Assembly: GCA_964403505.1 (NCBI GenBank)
Contig: CAYOFP010000003.1
Location: 1-64,000, forward strand
Source of the DNA: CAKSEI01 sp964403505
GTDB taxonomy: Bacteria > Bacillota > Clostridia > Oscillospirales > CAG-272
Reading direction: 5' to 3'
Length of the DNA stretch: 64,000 nucleotides
The translations under genes and the position numbers were made by a program. The number at the start of each line of letters is the position of its first letter. The stretch's first letter is position 1. This document shows positions 30,253 through 38,645 of the stretch, in pieces. The notes under the pieces were generated by a model that was not told the DNA's origin, ran no database searches, and saw only the letters and a list, made by a program, of their open reading frames with translations.

Positions 30253-31740
30253 ATGAATGATATTATATCGCTCTCCGCTATGAGAGAGGCGGACAAAAAG
30301 ACAATAGCTTCGGGCACTCCCTCACGTGAGCTGATGCTCCGTGCGGCAAAGGCGATCTACGGTGCAAAAGACGATATCGGCCGCACGGCGGTCGTATGCG
30401 GAAAGGGCAATAACGCAGGAGACGGCTATGCCCTCGCCATGCTCGCACACGCCGACGGAAAGGATATTACTTTGATCCGCCTGTGCGGCGATTTTTCGGA
30501 GGACGGGAGGTATTATTATGATATCTGCCGTGAAAATAACGTTCCCGAGCTTTCGTCCGACGCCGATCTTTCGGCGTTTGATACGGTTTATGACTGTATC
30601 TTCGGCACGGGTTTTTCGGGCGAGCCGACGGGTGTATATGCGGACGCTATCAGAAAAATAAATGCAAGCGGAGCTTTCGTCATTTCCGCCGATATCCCGT
30701 CGGGACTGAACGGAAATACGGGGCTTGCCTCCTTATGTGTAAAAAGCGACATTACCGTCGCAATCGGGTATATCAAAACAGGCGAGATTCTGAATATGGC
30801 AAAGGATCATGTCGGTGCGCTGATATGCGCAGATATCGGCATAAAAACAGACGATATTTCGACGAAGCGCTTTGAGGCGGATGATTGCCGTGCCGTAATA
30901 AAAGAGCGCAAAAATCATTGCCATAAAGGCGATTTCGGCTATGTCAGTATCATCGGCGGTTGCGCAGACTATATCGGCGCACCCAAGCTTGCGAACCTCG
31001 GTATGACCGCTTTGCGCGCAGGGTGCGGCGTATCCCGTCTGTGTGTTCCCGAGTCGCTTGCTCCGGCTGTTTCCCCCATGATACTTGAGTGCACGCTCGT
31101 GCGTATGCCCGAGCGGGACGGATATATGATATTTTCCGAAGAGGCGCTTGATCGGGCGCTGTCGGGGACACGTGCCGCCGCCGTCGGCATGGGATGGGGA
31201 AAAGGCGAGGATAACGCAAAGATATTATCGTATATTCTGAAAAATTATACCGGTACACTGATTATTGACGCAGATGCGCTCAATACGATATCGCAAACAA
31301 ATAAATCCTGCTTAAAAAATAAATCCTGCCGTGTGGTGATAACGCCCCACCCGAAGGAGTTTGAGCGTCTCTCGGGCATTCCGACATCACAGATCGTGCA
31401 GGAGCCGATAAAATATGCAAAGGAGTTTGCACTCGAATACGGCGTCACCGTACTTCTCAAGGGAACTGCGAGCGTGATAACAGACGGAAATGAGTGTTAT
31501 CTGTGCGATAGAGGCTGCGCCGGAATGGCAACAGCCGGAAGCGGAGATGTTTTATCGGGTGTGCTCACAGGACTTTTCGGTTATTCGGAAATGAGCCTGC
31601 CGTATACTGCCGCCTGCGGTGCATATATCGCCGGCAGGGCAGGGGAGATAGCGGAAGGACGGATCAATGCCGTCAGTATGACAAGCTCGGATACCGCCGC
31701 CTGTATCCCCGATGCGATAAGCGAAATCATAGATAGATAA
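30253..31740 (+). CDS. nnrD: Bifunctional NAD(P)HX epimerase / ADP-dependent dehydratase
   Basis: 495 aa fusion. The N-terminal YjeF_N epimerase domain (about 1-200) opens with the family phrase SAMREADKKTIASG and contains VVCGKGNNAGDGYALA and SADIPSGLNG. The C-terminal carbohydrate-kinase-like dehydratase domain (about 215-495) has KGDFGYVSIIGG, VGMGWGK, LIIDADALN, ITPHPKEFERL and the ATP/ADP site AGSGDVLSGVLTGLF. It repairs hydrated NADH and NADPH. ATG 30253 is the start: the alternative at 30235 precedes the -10 box. There is no ribosome binding site because the promoter places +1 on this ATG. Single gene with strong terminator. Confidence 0.95.
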   Translation: MNDIISLSAMREADKKTIASGTPSRELMLRAAKAIYGAKDDIGRTAVVCGKGNNAGDGYALAMLAHADGKDITLIRLCGDFSEDGRYYYDICRENNVPELSSDADLSAFDTVYDCIFGTGFSGEPTGVYADAIRKINASGAFVISADIPSGLNGNTGLASLCVKSDITVAIGYIKTGEILNMAKDHVGALICADIGIKTDDISTKRFEADDCRAVIKERKNHCHKGDFGYVSIIGGCADYIGAPKLANLGMTALRAGCGVSRLCVPESLAPAVSPMILECTLVRMPERDGYMIFSEEALDRALSGTRAAAVGMGWGKGEDNAKILSYILKNYTGTLIIDADALNTISQTNKSCLKNKSCRVVITPHPKEFERLSGIPTSQIVQEPIKYAKEFALEYGVTVLLKGTASVITDGNECYLCDRGCAGMATAGSGDVLSGVLTGLFGYSEMSLPYTAACGAYIAGRAGEIAEGRINAVSMTSSDTAACIPDAISEIIDR

Positions 31741-31741
31741 C

Positions 31742-31773
31742 AAAAACACAGCCGAAAAACGGCTGTGTTTTTT
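31742..31773. terminator. Bidirectional terminator between the NAD(P)HX repair and NhaC genes
   Basis: AAAAACACAGCCG / CGGCTGTGTTTTT with an AAAAA loop, between convergent genes. Confidence 0.93.
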
Positions 31774-31787
31774 ATATGCTTTTTTAG

Positions 31788-33458
31788 TTATGCCTGTTTC
31801 TTTGTTACCTGCTTGATAACAAGGAGCGTTGCGATCATAAGCACGATGGAGATCGGGAGTACGATGAGCCAGTTGTTGACAAAGCCTGCGATGATGTAGC
31901 AGACGAATGAAACTGCTGCTACTGTGAGCGCATAAGGAAGCTGAGTCGAAACGTGGTTGACATGGTTGCACTGTGCACCTGCCGAGGACATGATGGTCGT
32001 ATCGGAAATAGGCGAGCAGTGGTCGCCGCATACAGCGCCTGCAAGACATGCCGAGATACCGATCGTGAGGATCTCGCCCTGGCCTGCGAATACCGAGATA
32101 ACGATCGGAATGAGTATGCCGAATGTACCCCATGATGTTCCCGTCGAGAAGGCAAGTCCGCATGCTACGAGGAATATGATAGCGGGAAGGATCATATTGA
32201 GTCCGCCGGCAGCCCCTTCCATAATACCGGAAACGAAATACTTCGCACCGAGAAGGCCCGTCATATTTTTAAGAGCTGTTGCCATCGTAAGGATAAGGAT
32301 AGCCGGAACCATAGCGCAGAAGCCCTTCGGGACTGCGTCCATTGCATCCTGGAATGTGATCGTTCTGCGGGCGATCAGGTAGACTACTGTGAGGATAAGA
32401 GCGATCATAGCGCCCCACGGCAGACCGACCGTTGCATCGGTATCGCCGAATGCCGTGATAAAGTCAGAGCCGTCGAGTATACCGCCGACATAAACGAGCG
32501 CAAATACGCAGATTGCGATAAGTACGATGATAGGTAAGAGCAGATCGATGACCTTGCCCTTCGGATTGACTTCCTCTTCTGCTTCGCCCTGTACCTCGCC
32601 TGTTGTGAAGAGGTCGCCGTTTGCGGCGTTGAGCTCATGTTTCTTCATCGGACCGTAATCCAATTTCGTGACAGACAGAAAGATGATCATTACGATCGTA
32701 AGGAGCGAATAGAAGTTGTAGGGGATCGCCTTTACAAAGAGTGCGAGACCCTGACCTTCGTCTGCATATGACGAGACAGCGGCAGCCCATGAGGAGATAG
32801 GAGCGATCATGCAGATTGGTGCGGCGGTGGCGTCGATGAGATATGCGAGCTTCGCACGGCTTATCTTGTGTGAATCGGCGACGGGACGCATGACGCTGCC
32901 TACCGTCAGGCAGTTGAAGTAGTCGTCGATGAATATGAGAACACCGAGCGCAAACGTCGCAAGCTGAGCGCCTGTTTTTGTCTTGATGTGCTCCTGTGCC
33001 CATTTACCGAATGCGGCAGAGCCGCCGGCCTTGTTTATGAGGGCGACCATAATGCCCAGGATGACGAGGAATATGAAAATACCTGCGTTGTCGGAAACGG
33101 CGGTGATAAATCCGTCATTGATGATCGAGTCGACTGCAGCAAGAGGTGAATTCAGCGAGTAGAAGATACCTCCCGCGATAATACCGATCAGCAGAGAGGA
33201 GTAGACCTCTTTTGTTATCAGCGCAAGGGCAATTGCGATAAGCGGCGGCACGAGCGCCATAAAGGTTGAGTAATAGATACTGGGTGCGGCGTCGCCGGGG
33301 ATCGTGCCGACCCCTGCGCATACCTCGCACAGTTCGTCGTCGCCTGCACATTCAGGGCAGACGACCGTCTCGGGAGCTTTGATCACTACCGCAAGGACGA
33401 TGATCGCAATGAGTGCAACGAGGCACACAGCGAGCTTGATGAGTGTGTTTTTCTTCAT
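31788..33458 (-). CDS. NhaC-family Na+/H+ antiporter, probable lysine transporter
   Basis: 556 aa with about 11-12 hydrophobic helices; starts at ATG 33458, with AAAGGA 9 bases upstream (TTG 33476 overlaps that site). Family landmarks: FVFLVILG-like FIFLVILGIMVALI, FIDDYFNCLTVG, APICMIAPISSWAA, FSTGTSWGTFGILIP and GAVCGDHCSPISDTT. After the first helix comes a four-cysteine insert, CPECAGDDELCEVCAG (Cys34, 37, 44, 47), similar to half of a DnaJ-type zinc finger. A lysine riboswitch precedes the gene. NhaC-type proteins under lysine riboswitches have been proposed as lysine transporters; the riboswitch would turn this gene off when lysine is abundant, which favours uptake. Confidence 0.9.
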   Translation of the reverse strand: MKKNTLIKLAVCLVALIAIIVLAVVIKAPETVVCPECAGDDELCEVCAGVGTIPGDAAPSIYYSTFMALVPPLIAIALALITKEVYSSLLIGIIAGGIFYSLNSPLAAVDSIINDGFITAVSDNAGIFIFLVILGIMVALINKAGGSAAFGKWAQEHIKTKTGAQLATFALGVLIFIDDYFNCLTVGSVMRPVADSHKISRAKLAYLIDATAAPICMIAPISSWAAAVSSYADEGQGLALFVKAIPYNFYSLLTIVMIIFLSVTKLDYGPMKKHELNAANGDLFTTGEVQGEAEEEVNPKGKVIDLLLPIIVLIAICVFALVYVGGILDGSDFITAFGDTDATVGLPWGAMIALILTVVYLIARRTITFQDAMDAVPKGFCAMVPAILILTMATALKNMTGLLGAKYFVSGIMEGAAGGLNMILPAIIFLVACGLAFSTGTSWGTFGILIPIVISVFAGQGEILTIGISACLAGAVCGDHCSPISDTTIMSSAGAQCNHVNHVSTQLPYALTVAAVSFVCYIIAGFVNNWLIVLPISIVLMIATLLVIKQVTKKQA

Positions 33459-33481
33459 CTTGGTGTTTCCTTTCAAAAATT

Positions 33482-33685
33482 AAAAAAACAGGCGGCGGAG
33501 TCACCGCGACCTGATTCAGAGTCGTATGTGATAGCACTCCACATATGTGACAGTATACGACATATTATATCGCACACCAACTCTTGCTCTTTCGGAAAAA
33601 AGCAAGAATTTCGGCGAAAAACCCTTTCATACACAGCTTTTCCGAGCCGTTTCGTGTACTACTCTTGTTTTTCGCACCTCTATCA
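33482..33685 (-). ncRNA. Lysine riboswitch (L-box) with terminator
   Basis: Minus-strand core matches the lysine aptamer in order: GATAGAGGTGCGAA (33684-33671), AAGAGTA (33666-33660), GAAAGGG (33628-33622), GCCGAA (33615-33610) and the closing GGAGTGCTATC (33540-33530). GATAG and CTATC form P1. Downstream a hairpin CAGGTCGCGG/CCGCCGCCTG (33513-33504, 33498-33489) followed by T7 is an intrinsic terminator, so the platform is transcriptional: lysine-bound means OFF. The same motifs occur in the same order in the Bacillus subtilis lysC leader. Confidence 0.95.
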
Positions 33686-33691
33686 AGGAAA

Positions 33692-33720
33692 ATTATAACT
33701 TTTTATTTCGTGTTTGTCAA
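33692..33720 (-). promoter_or_regulatory. Perfect-consensus promoter of the lysine-riboswitch transcript
   Basis: Minus strand: TTGACA (33720-33715), 17-bp spacer, TATAAT (33697-33692). The predicted +1 at 33685 is one base before P1 of the aptamer. Confidence 0.92.
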
Positions 33721-33730
33721 GTATCTATTA

Positions 33731-33766
33731 ACACAACAACACAGAATTTAATTCTGTGTTGTTGTT
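33731..33766 (-). terminator. Terminator hairpin overlapping the lipoprotein 3' end
   Basis: Palindrome ACAACAACACAGAATT / AATTCTGTGTTGTTGT. The stop codon and last five or six codons (TTTQN) of the gene at 33748 form one arm. Confidence 0.85.
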
Positions 33767-34983
33767 ATTTTCAGTATCCTGCCGCACATAGGAGAAATAT
33801 CCGTTTCGTCATATGCCGCGCCTAAGTAGAATGAGCCGCCGTAATATTCCATGGACAGAAACGGCGTGGGGTACGTAAAGCTGCATACCGTCTCGGGTTC
33901 TGTGTTTTTCGCAGTTATTCTGCGCAGTCTTATCATGTATTCGCCGTCGGTTTTTTCGGACGACAGAATAAACAGCTCGCCGTCTTTTTCGAGCATATCG
34001 CAGGCTCGTTCGTTTTTCGATAATCTCTCGAGGACGGTATACTCTGACAGGGTCTTATTCAGTATATAGATATCCTGTGTGTTGCATACCGTCATGCTGC
34101 CGTTGTGAATGAGGTATCTGCAGTTTACGGTATCGCCGAATATCCCGCTTATTTCGCTGTAATACTCAAAGCAGTTTTCATTTTCATTATAGACATAAAG
34201 TCCGTCATACTCGTCATTATCCTTTATGTCAAAAGTACAGAAGACCCGTCCGCTGTACTCAAATATGTTGAATGCACGGCATCTTCCGGCAAATGCACCG
34301 TCCTTGTCCGAGAGGGTAACTTTGTTTACGGTGACTCCGTCTTTTTTGAAGGATAACTGCTCGAATGACTTTCCCCAGTCTCCTGAAACACACACGGGGC
34401 AGGTGCCGCCGATGTCAGTACCTGTTGCGGCGAAGAGCAGTCCGCCCGATCTGCAGATATCAAAACAGTTTACCCCCTCGGGTACGTTTTTTTTGGCATC
34501 GAGCTTTTTTGCTCCCGGATCAAGGGTATATATGCTCCCGTAATAGGGGTACCCCTTCGGGTCTGTACCGGGGATGAAAAGTGTCTTATCTATAATTTTA
34601 AATTTGCATATCTGCTCGTCATCGAGCGTTCCGTGGGTCGTATATTCCTCGCTTGCAAAGTTGTAGGCGATCAGCTCTATCGGTCCTTTGTCGTTGATAT
34701 AGTCTCCCGCGGCGATGAAGAGCTTTCCGTCAAATATCTGCATATCCCATACGGCTCTTGCCATGATGTTATCGTCGGTATCATCCGGGAACTGTCCGAT
34801 ATAAGGTATCCCGAAATCATGGACGGTGCATCCGGAGGCGCCGACGGCGTCTGTAATGTCCTCATGTATCAGAGGAGTACTTTCTGTCGGTGTGGGCGAC
34901 GGCGCCGTGCCATCATCATCCGGATGTGCTGTACACGATACAAGCAACATGCATATTATCAATAATATAACTATTTTTTTCAT
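33748..34983 (-). CDS. Lipoprotein with predicted beta-propeller, function unknown
   Basis: 411 aa. Signal peptide MKKIVILLIICMLLVSC with a lipobox (LVSC, Cys17), then a Thr/Pro-rich spacer to about residue 40. The rest is regular beta-rich blocks (WDMQIFDGKLFIAAGDY, YSGRVFCTFDIKDNDEYDGLY, DMLEKDGELFILSSE, SMEYYGGSFYLGAAYDE) like propeller blades, with one Asp-box-like VSGDWGKSFEQL near residue 200. Family not identified. It starts two bases after the NUDIX stop without a clear ribosome binding site, so translation is probably coupled. The last codons form half of a terminator stem. Confidence 0.8.
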   Translation of the reverse strand: MKKIVILLIICMLLVSCTAHPDDDGTAPSPTPTESTPLIHEDITDAVGASGCTVHDFGIPYIGQFPDDTDDNIMARAVWDMQIFDGKLFIAAGDYINDKGPIELIAYNFASEEYTTHGTLDDEQICKFKIIDKTLFIPGTDPKGYPYYGSIYTLDPGAKKLDAKKNVPEGVNCFDICRSGGLLFAATGTDIGGTCPVCVSGDWGKSFEQLSFKKDGVTVNKVTLSDKDGAFAGRCRAFNIFEYSGRVFCTFDIKDNDEYDGLYVYNENENCFEYYSEISGIFGDTVNCRYLIHNGSMTVCNTQDIYILNKTLSEYTVLERLSKNERACDMLEKDGELFILSSEKTDGEYMIRLRRITAKNTEPETVCSFTYPTPFLSMEYYGGSFYLGAAYDETDISPMCGRILKITTTQN

Positions 34984-34985
34984 TT

Positions 34986-35504
34986 TTACAGTACAAAAAC
35001 GGTTTTCTTGTCTTGCATTTCAAACAAAAAAGAGATCAGAGCCTTATTATACGGCACAAAAGCACCGCTGTCTATCATGTCGAGTATTTCCGTCTTATCT
35101 GCCCATCGCACTTCTGCGACCTCTTCATATTGTAAATGCAGTTTTTCCGTATCTATATTTCTATTTACTATGTAGAAATCGTCATATACGCATCCGTGAT
35201 TTGACGTCAGAGTCGGGCGCATATGCGAAAAGTCATGATTGAGACCGATTTCCTCGCCTGTTTCACGATGTGCCGCATCCTGTGTCGTCTCTCCTGCTAC
35301 GGCAGAGCCGCCGACGCCGATATCCCACATATCGCTCCACCCCTCCTTAAACGGTTGGCGGTGCTGTATGAGCATTTTTCCGCTGTCGTTAAAGAAGCAG
35401 ATGTGTACGACGATATGGAAGTAGCCTGCCGGCACTTTTTGTCCTCTTATGCCTTTTTTATCGGTAAGCTGTCTGTTTTTGTCGTACAGATCCCATGTTT
35501 CCAT
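34986..35504 (-). CDS. NUDIX hydrolase (isopentenyl-diphosphate isomerase-like group)
   Basis: 172 aa. The NUDIX box is complete: GGSAVAGETTQDAAHRETG EEIGL in one run, fitting GX5EX7REUXEEXGU. The N-terminal WDLYDKNRQLTDKKGIRG and FHIVVHICFFNDSGKMLIQHR are those of the YfcD/IDI-like NUDIX group, often loosely named isopentenyl-diphosphate isomerase. Substrate unknown; a nucleotide-type diphosphate is likely. GGGAGAAG precedes the start, and a promoter lies at 35534-35562. Cotranscribed with the lipoprotein gene below. Confidence 0.9.
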   Translation of the reverse strand: METWDLYDKNRQLTDKKGIRGQKVPAGYFHIVVHICFFNDSGKMLIQHRQPFKEGWSDMWDIGVGGSAVAGETTQDAAHRETGEEIGLNHDFSHMRPTLTSNHGCVYDDFYIVNRNIDTEKLHLQYEEVAEVRWADKTEILDMIDSGAFVPYNKALISFLFEMQDKKTVFVL

Positions 35505-35533
35505 TTTACTTCTCCCTTTTTTAATTTGGAGAT

Positions 35534-35562
35534 ATTATACCATTATATTCTTATAAATACAA
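35534..35562 (-). promoter_or_regulatory. Promoter of the NUDIX-lipoprotein operon
   Basis: Minus strand: TTGTAT (35562-35557), 17-bp spacer, TATAAT (35539-35534). Confidence 0.7.
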
Positions 35563-35577
35563 GTTTATATCATGATT

Positions 35578-36267
35578 TTATTTGAGGTTTTCTGTTTTTG
35601 CAAAGGAGAGAAAGAAAATGCAGGATACGCCGGCTTCTTTTAACAGCCTGACGCACGCTTGTGCGCTCGCACCGCTTGTGATGAGGTCATCGTAAAGTAT
35701 GACTCTCTTTCCTGAGAGGGAAGCGGCGTATTCTTTGTCAAGAAAAAAGGATCTTCCTGCGTTTTTCTGACGGCGAATGAAGTTAAGGCGCTTTTGCATG
35801 AGAAAGCCTTTTCGCTTTAGCGCCGGGATGTATTCTATTCCGAGGATATCCGAGATCCTTTTTGCCACCTCATGCGTCTGATCAAAGCCGAATTTGCGCT
35901 TTCTTATGAATGAGCGGGGGATGTTTATTATGACATCGGGAGAATGAAATGCATTTTTCACCCTGTCGGCGAGTGCGAGGGCAAGAAAATCGAAAAGCGC
36001 AAAATTCCGCTGAGTTTTTGATGCAATAATCAATTTATGCGTGACGCCCGAGGGCAGATACGGAGCTATATGTGCGCAGGACTCGACGATCCCGCTGTTA
36101 TCACGCTGTATTCTGCATCTGCACAGACTGTGCGGTACGCCGCATTTTGAGCAGGGGAGCTTTGTCTCCTTTTTTAATGCGATCAGGCAGTCGTCGCACA
36201 GGGCGCCGGGGCGGTCAAGCACTGCGCGGCATTTGATGCATTTATATACAAAGAAAGAGGACGGCAT
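35578..36267 (-). CDS. ComF family protein (competence-type phosphoribosyltransferase)
   Basis: 229 aa. The N-terminal zinc finger has CIKCRAVLDRPGALCDDC and CSKCGVPHSLCRC. The C-terminal PRTase-fold domain has RSFIRKRKFGFDQTHEVAK and the PRPP-binding loop VILYDDLITSGASAQAC. ComF proteins act in DNA uptake and replication-linked functions and form complexes with helicases such as PriA. It starts one base after recD2 stops, so ComF and RecD2 are cotranslated, a sensible link between DNA uptake and helicase function. Confidence 0.93.
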   Translation of the reverse strand: MPSSFFVYKCIKCRAVLDRPGALCDDCLIALKKETKLPCSKCGVPHSLCRCRIQRDNSGIVESCAHIAPYLPSGVTHKLIIASKTQRNFALFDFLALALADRVKNAFHSPDVIINIPRSFIRKRKFGFDQTHEVAKRISDILGIEYIPALKRKGFLMQKRLNFIRRQKNAGRSFFLDKEYAASLSGKRVILYDDLITSGASAQACVRLLKEAGVSCIFFLSFAKTENLK

Positions 36268-38496
36268 TTATCTCAGCGCTCCGAATTTCCTTAAAATATG
36301 GCATAATCCCGTATATCTTTTTGTCTGCCTGTTGTTGTCCACCATGCCGGCGACGATGTCGGCACGGCCGACGAGGATGACCATCTGCTGCGCTCTTGTG
36401 ATCGCAGTGTAGAGCAGATTGCGTGTGAGCAGGCGGGGAGTATAGTCGAAAAGAGGTATAATAACGGTCGGGTATTCGCTGCCCTGCGCCTTATGTACGG
36501 TCACGGCATATGCGTGATCGAGCTCCTCGAGCTGGGTGAAATCGTATGTTGCTATCCGCCCGTCAAAATCTACCGTTAAAGTCTCGGCGGAGGGGTTCAG
36601 CTTTGTTATCCTGCCAATATCGCCGTTAAAGATTCCCTGACCTTCGGTATTGCCCTTTTGCCAGTAGATATCGTAATTATTCTTTATCTGCATGACCTTG
36701 TCGCCCTCACGCAGGATAAGAGCGTTTACTCTTTTCTCGAGTTTGCCTTTTTCCTGTGGGTTCATAATGCCCTGTAACAGGGTGTTGAGCGCTATGGTTC
36801 CTGCCATGCCTTTTTTGGAGGGTGATATGACTTGGAGTCCCTCGAGTATCGATGGGCCGTATGTTTTCGGCAGACGGCTTGCATATAACGAGGCAACTGT
36901 CTGCGCCACTTCTTTTTCATTGCTGCGGGATATGAAGAAAAAGTCCTTGTCCTTTGATTCGAGGTATGGGTATTCGCCGCTGTTTATCGAGTGTGCGTTT
37001 GTGACGATAAGGCTCTCGGAGGCCTGTCGGAAAACCTCGCGGAGCTTGACCGTTTCAAAGGTCTCTGACGCTATGATATCAGACAGGACATTGCCTGCGC
37101 CGACTGACGGAAGCTGGTCGCTGTCACCGATGAGAAGGAGTCTGCTTCCAGGCTTGATCGCTTTGGAAAGAGAGGCCATAAGCATGGTATCTATCATAGA
37201 CGCCTCGTCGATGATAAAAATATCCTCGTCGAGGTAATTGGTCTCGTCTCTTGAAAATCGGGGCTCGTCCCCGTCGGAAAATGTTATCTCGAGCAGACGG
37301 TGTATAGTTTTCGCCTCACGGCTCGTTGCTTCGGACATTCTCTTTGCCGCACGGCCTGTCGGTGCGGCGAGCGCCACCGAATATCCGATGGATTCATAGA
37401 TGCGTATCAATGCCTTGATGATGGTCGTTTTACCCGTTCCGGGGCCTCCCGTGAGCACCATAACGCCGTTTTTCATAGAGCACAGAATAGATTTTTTCTG
37501 CATCGGTGCATATTCTATCCCATTTTCCATTTCTATCTTCAGTATGAAATGCTCTGCATTCTCGAGGTCGATCGGCGGACAGACCTTCTGCAAAAGATCG
37601 AGGCGCTGGGCTATGGTCATTTCTGCATCGTAATAACTTTTTAAGTAGATACATTCTTTTTTTTCGAGCCGCACTTTTTTCAACTTGTCCTCGCTGATCA
37701 GCTCGTCGCACGCCGTGCTGCACTCGGTGTCGGAAACATCGAGCAGCTGTGCCGCGACACTGAGCATTTTGTCTTTCGGCAGGTATACATGTCCGTTTGA
37801 TATGGCGTTATGCTTTATCGTGTGGATGATTCCTGCCTTTATCCGCTCGGGGGAGTTTTGCGGCATACCGATGCTTTTGGCGATTCTGTCCGCTTTTTCA
37901 AATCCGATGCCGTGTATGGTCTCACATAGCTGATACGGGTTTCTCTTTATGATATCTATGGCGGCGGAGCCGTAATGTTTGTATATTTTTACCGCCGTGG
38001 CAGGGCCTGTGAAATCGCCGAAAAATGTGACGACATTACGCATGCCGAACTGTCTTCTGAAATCGTTTGAAATTTCGATTGCCTTGTTTTGCGATATGCC
38101 CGGCACTTCCGAGAGCCAGTCGGGGTGATTCTCTATCACATCAAAAGAGTCCGTGCCGAATTTCTCAATTATTCTGCGCGCAGTGATGGGGCCGATGCCT
38201 TTTACGGTTCTTGAGGAAAGATATTTGAGCATAGAGGATTCCGTCGCGGGCAGATTTTTTTCGTAATATTCCACCTTAAACTGTCTGCCGTACTGGGGGT
38301 GCATTTCCCATTTTCCCATGGCACGCACCGTCTCGCCTTCGCTTGCATACGGCATGATCCCTGCGAGGGTAACGAATTCGGCTTCGTCTATGGCGAGGTC
38401 GAGCACGCAATATCCGTTTTGTTCGTTCTGGTAAACGATATTTTCTACGATTCCCTCGACACTGATAAGCTCTTTTGTATCAAAATCATTATTCAT
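36268..38496 (-). CDS. recD2: ATP-dependent RecD2-type DNA helicase
   Basis: 742 aa from ATG 38496; the longer frame from 38571 is in fact the antisense of nothing known and ignores the small ORF that overlaps this start. N-terminal OB-like and helix-hairpin-helix regions (KGIGPITARRIIEKFG; CETIHGIGFEKADRIA), Walker A TGGPGTGKTT, Walker B IIDEASMID, and motif VI-like HAYAVTVHKAQGSEYP with TAITRAQ complete a superfamily 1B 5'-3' helicase. RecD2 works in mismatch and recombination repair outside RecBCD. The ATG overlaps the end of the 39-codon ORF upstream and has no good ribosome binding site of its own. Confidence 0.95.
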   Translation of the reverse strand: MNNDFDTKELISVEGIVENIVYQNEQNGYCVLDLAIDEAEFVTLAGIMPYASEGETVRAMGKWEMHPQYGRQFKVEYYEKNLPATESSMLKYLSSRTVKGIGPITARRIIEKFGTDSFDVIENHPDWLSEVPGISQNKAIEISNDFRRQFGMRNVVTFFGDFTGPATAVKIYKHYGSAAIDIIKRNPYQLCETIHGIGFEKADRIAKSIGMPQNSPERIKAGIIHTIKHNAISNGHVYLPKDKMLSVAAQLLDVSDTECSTACDELISEDKLKKVRLEKKECIYLKSYYDAEMTIAQRLDLLQKVCPPIDLENAEHFILKIEMENGIEYAPMQKKSILCSMKNGVMVLTGGPGTGKTTIIKALIRIYESIGYSVALAAPTGRAAKRMSEATSREAKTIHRLLEITFSDGDEPRFSRDETNYLDEDIFIIDEASMIDTMLMASLSKAIKPGSRLLLIGDSDQLPSVGAGNVLSDIIASETFETVKLREVFRQASESLIVTNAHSINSGEYPYLESKDKDFFFISRSNEKEVAQTVASLYASRLPKTYGPSILEGLQVISPSKKGMAGTIALNTLLQGIMNPQEKGKLEKRVNALILREGDKVMQIKNNYDIYWQKGNTEGQGIFNGDIGRITKLNPSAETLTVDFDGRIATYDFTQLEELDHAYAVTVHKAQGSEYPTVIIPLFDYTPRLLTRNLLYTAITRAQQMVILVGRADIVAGMVDNNRQTKRYTGLCHILRKFGALR

Positions 38497-38608
38497 TATA
38501 TTTTTTTTCAATAACCTCTGATATGAAGCGCCGCAGGTTGCATAGCAGGGAATACCCGCCGTATACGGCAAAAATTGATATCGCTATCTCACATAGAATT
38601 TGCAGCAT
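38489..38608 (-). CDS. 39-codon ORF coupled to recD2, predicted small membrane protein
   Basis: Read by hand: ATG 38608 to TAA 38489. AAGAGGTG, a strong ribosome binding site, lies 5 bases upstream of the ATG. The product starts MLQILCEIAISIFAVYGGYS, a hydrophobic helix of about 20 residues, and ends in a charged helix FISEVIEKKYNE. The ORF runs 8 bases past the recD2 start, so ribosomes finishing it would reinitiate on recD2. Known small-protein families were not recognised. It may be a real membrane peptide or only a translational leader. The start codon lies in a hairpin stem (38602-38639). Confidence 0.65.
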   Translation of the reverse strand: MLQILCEIAISIFAVYGGYSLLCNLRRFISEVIEKKYNE

Positions 38609-38639
38609 AATAACACCTCTTACTGGTATATTATGCTGC
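38602..38639 (-). promoter_or_regulatory. Hairpin enclosing the start codon and ribosome binding site of the 39-codon ORF
   Basis: GCAGCATAATA (38602-38612) and TATTATGCTGC (38629-38639) form a perfect 11-bp stem. On the mRNA, the ATG is in the 3' arm and AAGAGGTG is in the 16-nt loop. No U-tract follows, so it is not a terminator for metK, which ends 7 bases before it. Confidence 0.6.
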
Positions 38640-38645
38640 CATTGA

